Positions 9,058 through 17,149 are shown, counted from the first letter of the stretch. The stretch: 24,902 nucleotides of DNA from CAYVDH01 sp964450355 (GCA_964450355.1 CAYVDH010000030.1:1-24902), one strand, 5' to 3'. Numbers and translations are program-made. Notes: generated from the sequence alone by a model not told the origin.

Positions 9058-9405
9058 TTATTTAAGATCGTTCTGTAGTTTTTTTGGCAATGATTTAAAC
9101 ACCAAATCATAACTGTGATCTATCAATTCACAAATGAATTTATCTGTCAGATTTCCTAATGTAGATACTGTATTCCAATGCGTTTTATTCATGTGATATC
9201 CTGGTTTTACTTCTGGATACTCTTCTCTTAATTCAATTGTTTTTTCAGGGTCGCATTTTAAATTAATTCCGTCAAATTCATCTAGTCCGCAAAGTGCAAA
9301 AAGTTTATTTCCTACTTTGAATACCAGTGTTGTAGGACCAAATGGCAACTCTTCAGTTACTCCATTTTTACTTAAACAATATTCTCTTAAACTTTCTATA
9401 TTCAT
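9058..9405 (-). CDS. MmcQ/YjbR family protein
   Basis: A 115-residue protein matching the MmcQ/YjbR (CyaY-like fold) family: start MNIESLREYCLSKNGV, then ELPFGPTTLVFKVGNKLFAL, NLKCDPEKTIELREEYP, GYHMNKTHWNTV and a C-terminal HSYDLVFKSLPKK. These are often annotated as DNA-binding proteins, but the role is not firmly known. Its ATG overlaps the stop of cdsA by 4 bp, so it is translationally linked to that gene. Length is normal. Confidence 0.92.
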   Translation of the reverse strand: MNIESLREYCLSKNGVTEELPFGPTTLVFKVGNKLFALCGLDEFDGINLKCDPEKTIELREEYPEVKPGYHMNKTHWNTVSTLGNLTDKFICELIDHSYDLVFKSLPKKLQNDLK

Positions 9406-10217
9406 AACAGTTGATATAATAATGTTGTAATTGGCAATGAAATCAATAAGGCATCAAATCGGTCTAAAAAACCGCCATGACCAGGTAATATCTGCCCAGA
9501 ATCTTTGATGTTGTGCTCTCTTTTAAGCATGCTTTCAACTAAATCTCCAATGCTTCCGAATACCACTGTTGCAGCAGCAATTAAACAATTTTTAAGTGGA
9601 TTAATTCCCATAGAATTCGACATAAAATAAGCTGTAATTACTGTAAGTATTATGGCTCCTACAAAACCTTCCCAAGTTTTTTTAGGTGATACTGCTGGAT
9701 AAAAAGGCGTTTTTCCTAACAACCTTCCGCACACATAAGCATAGGTATCACTGCACCATATTAAAATAAATAAATTTATGGCTAACAATGGATTGTATTG
9801 CAACTCGCTTAATTGAATAAAGCCTACTTGAGATTTTACCAAACTTGATTGATAAAAAAGCGAAAGCGGTAACGTAATGTAAATCCAACCTGTGACTGTA
9901 AAGGCTATGTTTTTCCAATTCCTATTGGTTTTAAATACTTCAATTATTGCTAAAATTGAAAAAAGAAAGGCAAATAATGATTGGAATTGTAATTTATTTT
10001 TAGTGAGTACAGGAACAATAAAAAGCATGATGCTAAATGCAAGAGCAAGATAGTTTACTTTATTAAGTGTAATTCGATAAAATTCAAAAACACTGCCCAC
10101 ATTGATAAGCAACAACAAAAGAAAAAAACTGTATTGATGATATAATGTTGCACCTATAATGACAGCAACAAAAAAAATGCCTGTAATGATTCGTTGCCAA
10201 AGGTTATTTAATTTCAT
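9402..10217 (-). CDS. cdsA: Phosphatidate cytidylyltransferase
   Basis: A 271-residue polytopic membrane enzyme that makes CDP-diacylglycerol from CTP and phosphatidate, the branch point of phospholipid synthesis. The CDS signature is complete near the C-terminus: from S229, LKREHNIKDSG then PGHGGFLDRFD (to D255). Upstream SPKKTWEG (177-184) is the other conserved block. Several hydrophobic helices precede it. The ATG overlaps the end of the CPBP protease gene by 14 bp. Length is at the family norm. Confidence 0.96.
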   Translation of the reverse strand: MKLNNLWQRIITGIFFVAVIIGATLYHQYSFFLLLLLINVGSVFEFYRITLNKVNYLALAFSIMLFIVPVLTKNKLQFQSLFAFLFSILAIIEVFKTNRNWKNIAFTVTGWIYITLPLSLFYQSSLVKSQVGFIQLSELQYNPLLAINLFILIWCSDTYAYVCGRLLGKTPFYPAVSPKKTWEGFVGAIILTVITAYFMSNSMGINPLKNCLIAAATVVFGSIGDLVESMLKREHNIKDSGQILPGHGGFLDRFDALLISLPITTLLYQLL

Positions 10218-11109
10218 GAATTTGATTTTGTTGAAGGTTTAAGTGTTTTTTATACAACCAATAAAGCATCATTATAACAAAAATAAAACTGATTGCTACT
10301 CCAAAATAATTCATCAGTAGTTCGTCTTTCACAATTTGATTAGCCAATTGATTTTTATCTTGATAATAATATGAAATCACACCTACGGAATTATTAATAA
10401 AATGCAAAAAAACAGAAGGCCATAAACTCTGAGTAAAATGAAAAATATAACCAAATATTACAGCTAAAAAAAACATAGGAATAATTTGTTCCAAATTCAA
10501 ATGCACCAAGGCAAACAAAAACGCTGTAATGATAATCCCTGTATGGTAATTCCCTGTCAATCCTATCATGGTTTTTTGAAGAGTTGCCCTAAAAAATATT
10601 TCTTCGAACAAAGCTGGAATTACTCCAATGATGAATACATTGAACAATAAATCGTTTACAGTATGCATTTCCAACATCCTTTTCATCATCAATTTGTTGT
10701 TATTGGAATTGAACATTTTTATTAAATCATCAGGCATTGGAATGTTTTGATTTACTTGAATTAAATAATTGGCAACGATGCTGATAGCGATGAATAAAAA
10801 AGGAATAAGCAACCAAATCATTTTAATTTTTGGCAATTGGTATTGCCATACATTTTTTAAATAGTATTTTTTAAATACAACAAGAACTATGGTTGACATT
10901 ACCCAAGTGCCAAAAGTGGAAACTACATTCATCCATTTGATGCTGTTGATGTTCAATTGATTTAAATCAAAATTTTCAAAATCAATTTTTATGGGAGAAA
11001 TCAATTGATGAAAAAGGATAAATAAAAACAAAAACACCACAGACAGTGTAATTGCTAAGCCCACTAGTAAAAGAAAATCAGCTAGATATTGTATTCTGTT
11101 GTTTTGCAT
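10204..11109 (-). CDS. CPBP-family intramembrane metalloprotease
   Basis: A 301-residue membrane protein with the three CPBP (Abi/CAAX protease-like) motifs: EEIFFR (E169, E170, R174), H203 in FALVHLNLEQ, and H236 with N239/N240 in HFINNS. About seven to eight hydrophobic helices are visible (near 15-35, 62-80, 97-116, 155-170, 190-205, 210-225, and 272-290 at the C-terminus). Such enzymes process prenylated proteins or signal peptides in some organisms; the substrate is unknown here. It heads a - strand run leading into cdsA and is divergent from the dihydrouridine synthase, with the start codons only about 40 bp apart. Confidence 0.92.
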   Translation of the reverse strand: MQNNRIQYLADFLLLVGLAITLSVVFLFLFILFHQLISPIKIDFENFDLNQLNINSIKWMNVVSTFGTWVMSTIVLVVFKKYYLKNVWQYQLPKIKMIWLLIPFLFIAISIVANYLIQVNQNIPMPDDLIKMFNSNNNKLMMKRMLEMHTVNDLLFNVFIIGVIPALFEEIFFRATLQKTMIGLTGNYHTGIIITAFLFALVHLNLEQIIPMFFLAVIFGYIFHFTQSLWPSVFLHFINNSVGVISYYYQDKNQLANQIVKDELLMNYFGVAISFIFVIMMLYWLYKKHLNLQQNQIHEIK

Positions 11110-11118
11110 GTAATTTTG
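11089..11118 (+). promoter_or_regulatory. Promoter of the dihydrouridine synthase gene
   Basis: A perfect -7 box TAATTTTG at 11111-11118 with TTG at 11089-11091, a 19-bp spacer. The expected transcript start near 11125 means any start codon upstream of that is not usable, which supports the TTG start at 11149 with a leader of about 24 nt. Confidence 0.6.
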
Positions 11119-11148
11119 CAGTTCAAATTAAATAAACTTTCTGCAATA

Positions 11149-12126
11149 TTGGTAAAAATAGCTGACATATCCTTGGGAGAATTTCCACTTATACTCGCTC
11201 CAATGGAAGATGTCAGTGATCCTCCATTCAGGCATTTGTGCAAAAAACACGGTGCTGACCTCATGTTTACTGAATTCATCAGCTCCGAAGGGTTGATAAG
11301 AGATGCCATTAAATCTCGACAAAAACTTGATATTTTTGACGATGAAAAACCCATTGGTATTCAATTGTTTGGCGGTGATGAGGAAGCCATGGCTATGGCT
11401 ACAAAAATCATTGACACCACCATGCCCGATATTGTGGACATTAATTTTGGATGTCCTGTAAAAAAAGTAGTGTGTAAAGGTGCTGGTGCAGCTGTGCTCA
11501 AAGATTTACCAATGATGGTAAAATTAACACAAGCTGTAGTAAAATCTACTAATTTGCCTGTAACAGTTAAAACCAGATTAGGTTGGGACGAGAACAGTAA
11601 GAACATTGAAGAAGTAGCAGAAAGACTTCAAGATGTTGGCATTAAAGCCTTGTCTATTCATGGCAGAACAAGAACACAACTTTACAAAGGAAATGCAGAT
11701 TGGACACTTATAGCCAAAGTAAAAAACAATCCACGTATTCACATTCCTATCTTTGGTAACGGAGATATTGACTCGCCAGAAAAAGCCAAAGATTACAAAG
11801 AAAAATACGGAGTAGATGGCATCATGATTGGCAGAGCCGCCATTGGTCACCCTTGGATTTTCAGAGAAATAAAACACTACTTAAAAACAGGAGAGATTCT
11901 CAATCCTCCTACTTTGTCAGAAAGAATTGATGCATGCCGAACCCATTTATTAAAATCGGTAGAATGGAAAGGAGAAAAAGCAGCAATGAATGAAATGAAA
12001 AGACATTACGCCTCCTACTTTAAAGGCATTCCACACTTAAAAGAAGCTAAAGTAAAATTAGTAACAAGCAATTTATTAACCGAAATAATAAGCACATTAG
12101 ACCACATAGAAATGACTGAAAATTAA
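11149..12126 (+). CDS. dusB: tRNA-dihydrouridine synthase (DusB-like)
   Basis: A 325-residue FMN enzyme that reduces uridine to dihydrouridine in the tRNA D-loop. Motifs: LAPMEDVSDPPFR at the flavin site, TEFISSEGLI, NFGCPVKKV with catalytic C102, TVKTRLGWD, SIHGRTRTQLYKG, PIFGNGDI, IMIGRAAIGHPW and a C-terminal MKRHYASYFKG. The frame is open back to 11089, but the TTG at 11149 gives MVKIADISLGEFP, which matches the usual N-terminus and falls downstream of the predicted transcript start; no ATG is available before the flavin motif. Assignment to the DusB branch, rather than another Dus branch, is from overall resemblance. Confidence 0.93.
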   Translation: MVKIADISLGEFPLILAPMEDVSDPPFRHLCKKHGADLMFTEFISSEGLIRDAIKSRQKLDIFDDEKPIGIQLFGGDEEAMAMATKIIDTTMPDIVDINFGCPVKKVVCKGAGAAVLKDLPMMVKLTQAVVKSTNLPVTVKTRLGWDENSKNIEEVAERLQDVGIKALSIHGRTRTQLYKGNADWTLIAKVKNNPRIHIPIFGNGDIDSPEKAKDYKEKYGVDGIMIGRAAIGHPWIFREIKHYLKTGEILNPPTLSERIDACRTHLLKSVEWKGEKAAMNEMKRHYASYFKGIPHLKEAKVKLVTSNLLTEIISTLDHIEMTEN

Positions 12127-12137
12127 TTTCTTTTATC

Positions 12138-12145
12138 TAAATTTG
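12138..12145 (+). promoter_or_regulatory. -7 box directly before the TraB/GumN gene
   Basis: TAAATTTG matches the Bacteroidota -7 consensus exactly and ends 6 bp before the ATG at 12152. Transcription would start at or beside the start codon, giving a nearly leaderless mRNA. I see no good -33 TTG at the usual spacing, so co-transcription from dusB is the alternative. Confidence 0.4.
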
Positions 12146-12151
12146 CAGAGA

Positions 12152-13870
12152 ATGAAAAAACTTAATTTAATTCTCCTTTTTTCCCTTATTTACACTTTTT
12201 CTTTTGCTCAAAATTCCTTGTTATATGAAATAAGCAAACCAGGTCAACAAAAAAGTTATTTGTTTGGTACCATGCACGTCAAAAACGAAGATGCATTTAA
12301 CTTTAATGACAGTGTATTTTGGGCTATTGACCAATGCAAACATGCTGCATTTGAATTGGATTTAAGAGAAAAAGAAATGATGAATATGGCTTCTAACATT
12401 AAAAACATCATCGATTCCAATTTCATTAATCAAGCCAAATTGTATTTAAAAAATGACTTTTTACCTAAGTTAATGAAAGAAATGCCTGCAAGTACTTTAG
12501 CAAATAAAATCACCAATGAATTCATACCAATGTATTCCGAACTGATAAAATCAACTAAACCACAAAATAGTAGAGATCAGTTTGTAGATCAATTATTGCA
12601 ATTTTATGCCAATAAAAACGACAAAAACATTGTGTCAATTGAAACCTTTGATGAGCAAATTAACGTGTTTTTAGGTGATGTTAAAACCATCAATTTTGAT
12701 AGCATGAAACTTTCTGAAAAAATAATCAAATTTCTTAAAACTGAAAAACTTGATTATGACTTAAGTCGTATCTATGGCAACTCAGATGAGATGGTAAAGA
12801 TGTACCAACAACACAATTTAAGTCAACTTTGTGATTATATTCAACAAGAGAAATCAAACGATAAGATAGTTAGTAAAAAGTTTTATGACAACATTTTTTA
12901 TAAAAGAAATCAAATCATGTTCGATAGAACTAAAGACTTAGTAAAAAATGAGTCAGCATTCATTGCCGTAGGTGCTGGACATTTGTGCGGTGAAAATGGA
13001 TTGATCAATCAGTTTAAAAATGCTGGTTACACGGTTAGACCAATGAATGACATGAAAAAAAACAAAAATGAACTTCAATGGCAAACCATAACTAACAATG
13101 AATACAGCATTGATATACCAAAAAATGCCACTTTAGATACTGCCGAATTTGATTATTTATCTATGTATTCAAACAATGATTACAAATCTTCATTAATAAG
13201 CAACCGAGGCATTGCAACTTTTAAAATTGAAAAAGAAATTATTTATCAGGATACTGAAGCTGCAACTCCAGCTAGTGAATCTTTGGAATATGATTTTTCA
13301 AATTATTTCAAATACGATTCATCTTATAATTATGAATTGGATTCAACTTTAAGCCCTGAGCCTACTAATGATTATAGTGAATTATCAGAAGATACAGAAT
13401 ATATTGATCCAATTGATAAATACATGGATTCGATTTTAAGGATTGATTCAATAAATGCTGCTAAACATGATAAAATTGATCATGAAAATAACGAAGAAAA
13501 GGTATTCAATGATGAAGAAAAGATTGAAACAGATCCTAAAAAAAATAAATTGAGTGAATTTTTTACTCCTGAACAAACTATTTATTTGAAAGAAGTAGGT
13601 GATTCTGTAAAAGGAGCATTCATGAAAGCAGTATTTTTAAATTCAGACATTGCATCTATATACAACAACAAAGACAGCACCATTACCATTAAAAATAAAA
13701 AAGGTGCCACTATGGATTTAGTATATAAAAATGAATTCTTTCAAAAGTCTGTCACTTATACTGAAGTAAAAGGTGATTATCTCTATAAAATCATAATAAC
13801 TGGCGACAAAAATTTTATCCTATCTGAAGACCTCAGACGTTACTTTCTGAGTTTTAAATTCAAGAACTGA
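12152..13870 (+). CDS. TraB/GumN-like exported protein with a long acidic C-terminal extension
   Basis: A 572-residue protein with a signal peptide (residues 1-20, ending FSFAQ). Residues about 21-300 are a TraB/GumN (ChaN-related) domain: YLFGTMHV (36-43), AIDQCKHAAFELDL (58-71) and FIAVGAGHLCGENGL (270-284, with H277). The domain is typically near 290 residues; here another 270 follow. That extension is a region beginning EYSIDIPKNA, an acidic Asp/Glu/Ser-rich linker (about 365-465), and a structured end containing FFTPEQTIYLKEVG and SEDLRRYFLSFKF. An in-frame TTG nine bases upstream lies in the -7 box and was not used; ATG 12152 puts the signal peptide first. Suggested roles in the family (metalloprotease, heme or polysaccharide related) are uncertain. 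Confidence 0.85.
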   Translation: MKKLNLILLFSLIYTFSFAQNSLLYEISKPGQQKSYLFGTMHVKNEDAFNFNDSVFWAIDQCKHAAFELDLREKEMMNMASNIKNIIDSNFINQAKLYLKNDFLPKLMKEMPASTLANKITNEFIPMYSELIKSTKPQNSRDQFVDQLLQFYANKNDKNIVSIETFDEQINVFLGDVKTINFDSMKLSEKIIKFLKTEKLDYDLSRIYGNSDEMVKMYQQHNLSQLCDYIQQEKSNDKIVSKKFYDNIFYKRNQIMFDRTKDLVKNESAFIAVGAGHLCGENGLINQFKNAGYTVRPMNDMKKNKNELQWQTITNNEYSIDIPKNATLDTAEFDYLSMYSNNDYKSSLISNRGIATFKIEKEIIYQDTEAATPASESLEYDFSNYFKYDSSYNYELDSTLSPEPTNDYSELSEDTEYIDPIDKYMDSILRIDSINAAKHDKIDHENNEEKVFNDEEKIETDPKKNKLSEFFTPEQTIYLKEVGDSVKGAFMKAVFLNSDIASIYNNKDSTITIKNKKGATMDLVYKNEFFQKSVTYTEVKGDYLYKIIITGDKNFILSEDLRRYFLSFKFKN

Positions 13871-13881
13871 GGCAACGAAAG

Positions 13882-13912
13882 TTCATCAAATACCATCTTT
13901 ATGTTTGATGAA
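13882..13912 (+). promoter_or_regulatory. Hairpin enclosing a start codon
   Basis: TTCATCAAA (13882-13890) and TTTGATGAA (13904-13912) are perfect 9-bp inverted copies with a 13-nt loop. The ATG at 13908 lies in the right arm, so the folded RNA would hide the start of the barrel-like gene. TATGTTTG at 13900-13907 also matches a -7 box, but it would start transcripts inside the gene. Confidence 0.35.
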
Positions 13913-14555
13913 TCATCTCAAAATCATTTTTTTTCTATTTTGTTTTTTTACTCTGTCTATTTTATTTCCACAGAAACATCAATTGTACCTTGGTTTTGAT
14001 TACTCATTTAATCACACAAGACAACATATAAACGAGCCACAATCTCGGTTGAATAAAGGAAAAAGCTTTGGTGTAAATGCACGTATTAAATTCAATAATA
14101 ATTTGTCTTTTCAACTTGGTTATTACCTTCATCGCCATGTTTATAACAACTCCATGGTGATTGATGATGGATTAATTTTAAAATCTGAACATCGAAGCAC
14201 ATCATTTCCATTACTAATACAATACTCTTTGTTTAACAATAAAAAAGTCAAATTTGGGCCCTTGGCATCCCTTGAAATTTTTCATACCATATCAGAAAAT
14301 AATGTATGGAAAAATGAAGCCAGTACTACCCCTACTGGTGTTTGGGACAATACCTATAAAGTATTTTCTTTGGGATTATTCAATGAGATAAAACTTAAAT
14401 ACAACATCCTATTTGGGTACCATTTACATGTTAAATACAACCACAATCCTAATAATTTATTAGTGAAATCAAGATACCAACAAGGCATAGGATTTTATGT
14501 TTTGTTTTCTTTTTTAAATCCATACCAAAAAACAAGATCTTGTTTTGGATTTTAA
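13908..14555 (+). CDS. Probable outer-membrane beta-barrel protein
   Basis: A 215-residue protein from the ATG at 13908; an in-frame TTG directly upstream is a less likely start. A signal peptide is clear (LKIIFFLFCFF... to about residue 22). The rest alternates polar and hydrophobic/aromatic residues in short strands: HQLYLGFDYSF, FGVNARIKFNNNLSFQLGYYL, SFPLLIQYSLF, VKFGPLASLEIFHTI, FSLGLFNEIKLKYNILFGYHL and GIGFYVLFSFL. That pattern, with glycines at strand ends, resembles small outer-membrane (OmpW/PorT-like) barrels of about eight strands. No closer assignment was possible. It converges on hutI with only 3 bp between stops. Confidence 0.78.
   Translation: MNHLKIIFFLFCFFTLSILFPQKHQLYLGFDYSFNHTRQHINEPQSRLNKGKSFGVNARIKFNNNLSFQLGYYLHRHVYNNSMVIDDGLILKSEHRSTSFPLLIQYSLFNNKKVKFGPLASLEIFHTISENNVWKNEASTTPTGVWDNTYKVFSLGLFNEIKLKYNILFGYHLHVKYNHNPNNLLVKSRYQQGIGFYVLFSFLNPYQKTRSCFGF
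14529..14546. terminator. Palindrome at a convergent gene end (candidate terminator)
   Basis: AAAACAAGATCTTGTTTT is an 18-bp perfect palindrome inside the last codons of the barrel gene, just before the convergent stops at 14555 and 14559. As RNA it would form a stem of about 7 bp. The + strand has a weak T-rich follow-up; on the - strand two extra T follow directly. Confidence 0.35.
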
Positions 14556-14558
14556 TTC

Positions 14559-15782
14559 TTAATAAAACACCTGTTTGCTGTGATTTTGTGCAAACCAATA
14601 AGGAATTTCATTGATGTCTTTAAACTCAGGAATGACTTGTAAACATGCCTTTTTGCCCATTGTAATGCTGCCATGCGTTTTGCTTAAATTCAATGCATAG
14701 GCAGCATTGATGGTTAATGCATTAAACACTTCTGAAGGCAACATTAAATTATACAAACAAGCCAAACTCCACGTGAACCACAAATTGTAATGAGGACTGC
14801 TACCCGGATTAAAATCACTGGCAACTGCCAATGGCAATCCAGCATCTATCATTTGTCTAGCAGGAGCATAAGGAATTTTAAGGAAAAAAGAACTTCCGGG
14901 CAATATCACAGGCATGGTTTGACTTTGTAACAAACAATGAATTTCTACTTCGCTTACATGTTCTAAATGATCCACTGACAAGGCATTGTTTTTTACAGCT
15001 ACTTGCACTCCACCAGTCAAGCCCAATTCGTTGCCGTGTAGTTTGGCAATTAAATTGTACTTTTTTGCTTCGTCTAATATCTCTTGTGTTTGTTCAACAC
15101 TATAAAAACCTTTGTCACAAAATACATCAATAAAATCTGCCAGTTCTTCTGCTGCAATCTGAGGTAACATTTCATTTTTAATCAAATCAATATACCCTTG
15201 TTGATTTTGTTTATATTCAAGTGGAAATGCATGTGCTCCCAAAAAAGTAGATTTTATTTCTATTTCAAATTCATTTTTTAATCGTTTAATCACTCTTAAC
15301 ATCTTAAGTTCAGCATCCACAGACAAGCCGTACCCACTTTTAATTTCAATGGCGGTAGTACCAGTTAACATGGCTTGATTTAAATTAATTTTAGCTAAAT
15401 TAAAAAGTTCATCTTCAGACATGTTTGCTAATTGTTTTGCTGAATTCAATATGCCACCACCTGCTGCTGCAATATCTTCATAAGTTTTGCCTTGTAAGCG
15501 CATCACATATTCATTATGGCGGCTGTGAGCAAATACCATGTGTGTGTGCGAATCTACAAAACCCGGCATCACCCATTGTTGATTAACGTCTATGATTTTT
15601 TTTTCATTTGGATGGAAATCACTCATATATCCATAATTTTTTATTAACCCATTTTCTACTTCTACAAAGGCGTTATTCAGTTGTTGAATCACTGCCATTT
15701 CTTTACCACTTAATTTATAAACATTGGCATCCAATATACCAAGTAAATTTCCTATGTTTGTTAAACAATAATTTTTTTCCAT
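14559..15782 (-). CDS. hutI: Imidazolonepropionase
   Basis: A 407-residue amidohydrolase that opens 4-imidazolone-5-propionate to N-formimino-glutamate, the third step of histidine breakdown. Motifs: VDSHTHMVFAHSRHNEY (metal ligands H79 and H81), KSGYGLS, LGAHAFP, KLHGNELG (H249), VDHLEHV and VASDFNPGSSPHYN (D323). The open frame runs to 15950, but the extra 56 codons overlap the divergent gene and look non-native; MEKNYCLTNIG at 15782 gives the family length. Its ATG and that of the divergent gene share one CATG. No other hut genes are in the window, so the pathway must be dispersed. Confidence 0.94.
   Translation of the reverse strand: MEKNYCLTNIGNLLGILDANVYKLSGKEMAVIQQLNNAFVEVENGLIKNYGYMSDFHPNEKKIIDVNQQWVMPGFVDSHTHMVFAHSRHNEYVMRLQGKTYEDIAAAGGGILNSAKQLANMSEDELFNLAKINLNQAMLTGTTAIEIKSGYGLSVDAELKMLRVIKRLKNEFEIEIKSTFLGAHAFPLEYKQNQQGYIDLIKNEMLPQIAAEELADFIDVFCDKGFYSVEQTQEILDEAKKYNLIAKLHGNELGLTGGVQVAVKNNALSVDHLEHVSEVEIHCLLQSQTMPVILPGSSFFLKIPYAPARQMIDAGLPLAVASDFNPGSSPHYNLWFTWSLACLYNLMLPSEVFNALTINAAYALNLSKTHGSITMGKKACLQVIPEFKDINEIPYWFAQNHSKQVFY
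15753..15760 (+). promoter_or_regulatory. -7 box for the gamma-carbonic-anhydrase-like gene
   Basis: TATGTTTG matches TAnnTTTG and lies 20 bp before the ATG at 15781, inside the first codons of the opposite hutI gene. The nearest TTG (15724-15726) is at a 26-bp spacing, longer than usual. Confidence 0.4.
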
Positions 15783-16296
15783 GATTACACCGCAAAGATT
15801 AAAAAAAGAAAACAAATATGATAAAAGTATTTTCATAGCCCCCAATGCTACAGTATTAGGCGATGTAGAAATTGGCAACGAGTCAAGTATATGGTTTGGG
15901 GCAGTGATGCGAGGAGATTCCGATAAAATATCCATAGGCAACAAAAGCAATATTCAAGACAATGCCGTATTGCATGCCGACCCCGGTTATCCTTGTATTA
16001 TTGGCGATGAATGCATTGTTGGTCATTCTGCAATAGTGCATGGAGCCAAGTTGTCTAACCATGTATTGGTGGGCATGCGAGCAACCATATTAAATGGGGC
16101 CGAAATAGGAGAATACAGCATCATAGGAGCAGGAGCCTTGGTAACAGAAAACATGAAAATACCCCCTTACAGTGTTGTTATGGGCATGCCAGCTAAAGTC
16201 ATTAAAACCGTTACAGAAGAACAAAAAATAAAAATCATAAACAATGCTGAAGCATATGTAAAGTTAAGCAGAGTGTATATTGAGGCAGGCATTTAA
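15781..16296 (+). CDS. Gamma-carbonic anhydrase-like protein (left-handed beta-helix)
   Basis: A 171-residue hexapeptide-repeat protein of the YrdA/PaaY/CaiE group. Visible blocks: FIAPNATVLGDVEIG, SSIWFGAVMRGD, IGNKSNIQDNAVLH, IIGDECIVGHSAIVHGA, VLVGMRATILNG and SIIGAGALV, followed by a C-terminal helix. H65, H82 and H87 match the three zinc ligands of gamma-carbonic anhydrase (HxxxxH for the last two). The fold forms trimers with the metal between subunits. Many such proteins have weak or no carbonic anhydrase activity, so the reaction is not certain. Its start overlaps that of hutI on the other strand. Confidence 0.92.
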   Translation: MITPQRLKKENKYDKSIFIAPNATVLGDVEIGNESSIWFGAVMRGDSDKISIGNKSNIQDNAVLHADPGYPCIIGDECIVGHSAIVHGAKLSNHVLVGMRATILNGAEIGEYSIIGAGALVTENMKIPPYSVVMGMPAKVIKTVTEEQKIKIINNAEAYVKLSRVYIEAGI

Positions 16297-16307
16297 ATTC
16301 AGTTAAT

Positions 16308-16428
16308 TGGGGCAGCAATTCCTCGCCCTTTTGGGTCCGCTTTGCTTCCGTGCTTCACACTTGTCTTATCAGGCAGCTACATATAACCTGCTTTAGATTT
16401 CTTATTCAAGTTTTAATCCTTCGGATTC
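16308..16428. other. GC-rich intergenic island at the edge of the accessory region
   Basis: The 214 bp between the carbonic-anhydrase-like gene and the convergent orphan hold no gene. From 16308 to about 16380 the GC content is about 55% by hand count, far above the surroundings. It has GGCAGC twice (16311-16316, 16372-16377), a short CCC-TTTT-GGG foldback, and further on a 5-bp hairpin AATCC-TTC-GGATT at 16415-16427. It could be a dispersed intergenic repeat, a structured RNA or a remnant; the sequence alone does not decide. Confidence 0.35.
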
Positions 16429-16510
16429 AGTATTGACACTTTATGTATAATAAATACAATCAACTCACTTCAAATTTTATAATAGTTAAATTAAATAAAT
16501 ATTGATTTAA

Positions 16511-17149
16511 TTAATGAAGATTATTCAATTCTAATGTATCTATCAAACAAAATTTTTTATAAAAATCATTTTGCTCAAAGTCATTACTTGTTAATAAACT
16601 GAATTCCTTAAAAGAATAAACATACATATTGTCCCTACAGTATTTTAATATAGTATTAAAATCCATTTTATCACCAACCATTTCCATAATTAAATCATCT
16701 AAATTAGCATTAATTAATATATAAGTATCGCTACCTAAATATTGATATTCACTTTTTAAATGATTATCATGATATTGTTTTACCTTATTGTAATGTTCCT
16801 CTTTTTTGAAAAGAGGATAATTAATCAATTCTTTAAAAACTTTTATATACCCTCCCCAATTATAGGCACCAAAACCATAGTTGCATAAGTAATCTTTACA
16901 AATCAAAAAACTAAAAGTTGGCCATTTTGAATTTCCTGAATAATGATTAACTTCCAATGTTTTTTCTTGCTCATTGTTTTCTATTGTAAATACAATTCCA
17001 ATATATATTTCAGGCAAAGGCTTCAAAACATCATTTGATTGATGAATTAAATAAGGCAAATCGTAAAATTTAACATATTGTTGAATAAAGTCATTATATG
17101 TTTCAAATTTAATTTTATGATTGATTATTGCAAAGGCTCCTGTTCCCAT
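16511..17149 (-). CDS. Hypothetical protein (orphan, end of the restriction-modification island)
   Basis: A 212-residue soluble-looking protein rich in aromatic residues and Asn/Asp. No signal peptide or membrane helix. Segments such as EIYIGIVFTIENNE, WPTFSFLICKDYLCNYGFGAYNWGGY and a helical KEEHYNKVKQYHDNH are visible, but I recognise no family. It follows the PD-(D/E)xK gene on the same strand after a 109-bp gap and may be a separate unit. The start MGTGAFAI is the only ATG near the 5' end of the frame. Confidence 0.72.
   Translation of the reverse strand: MGTGAFAIINHKIKFETYNDFIQQYVKFYDLPYLIHQSNDVLKPLPEIYIGIVFTIENNEQEKTLEVNHYSGNSKWPTFSFLICKDYLCNYGFGAYNWGGYIKVFKELINYPLFKKEEHYNKVKQYHDNHLKSEYQYLGSDTYILINANLDDLIMEMVGDKMDFNTILKYCRDNMYVYSFKEFSLLTSNDFEQNDFYKKFCLIDTLELNNLH

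Noticed and set aside
13900..13907. TATGTTTG as promoter of the barrel-like gene
   Set aside because: It abuts the ATG, so transcripts would begin inside the signal-peptide coding region; more likely part of the inverted repeat.
15783..15950. N-terminal extension of imidazolonepropionase by 56 codons
   Set aside because: It lies fully opposite the carbonic-anhydrase-like gene, has no resemblance to the enzyme's N-terminus, and the ATG at 15782 gives normal length.
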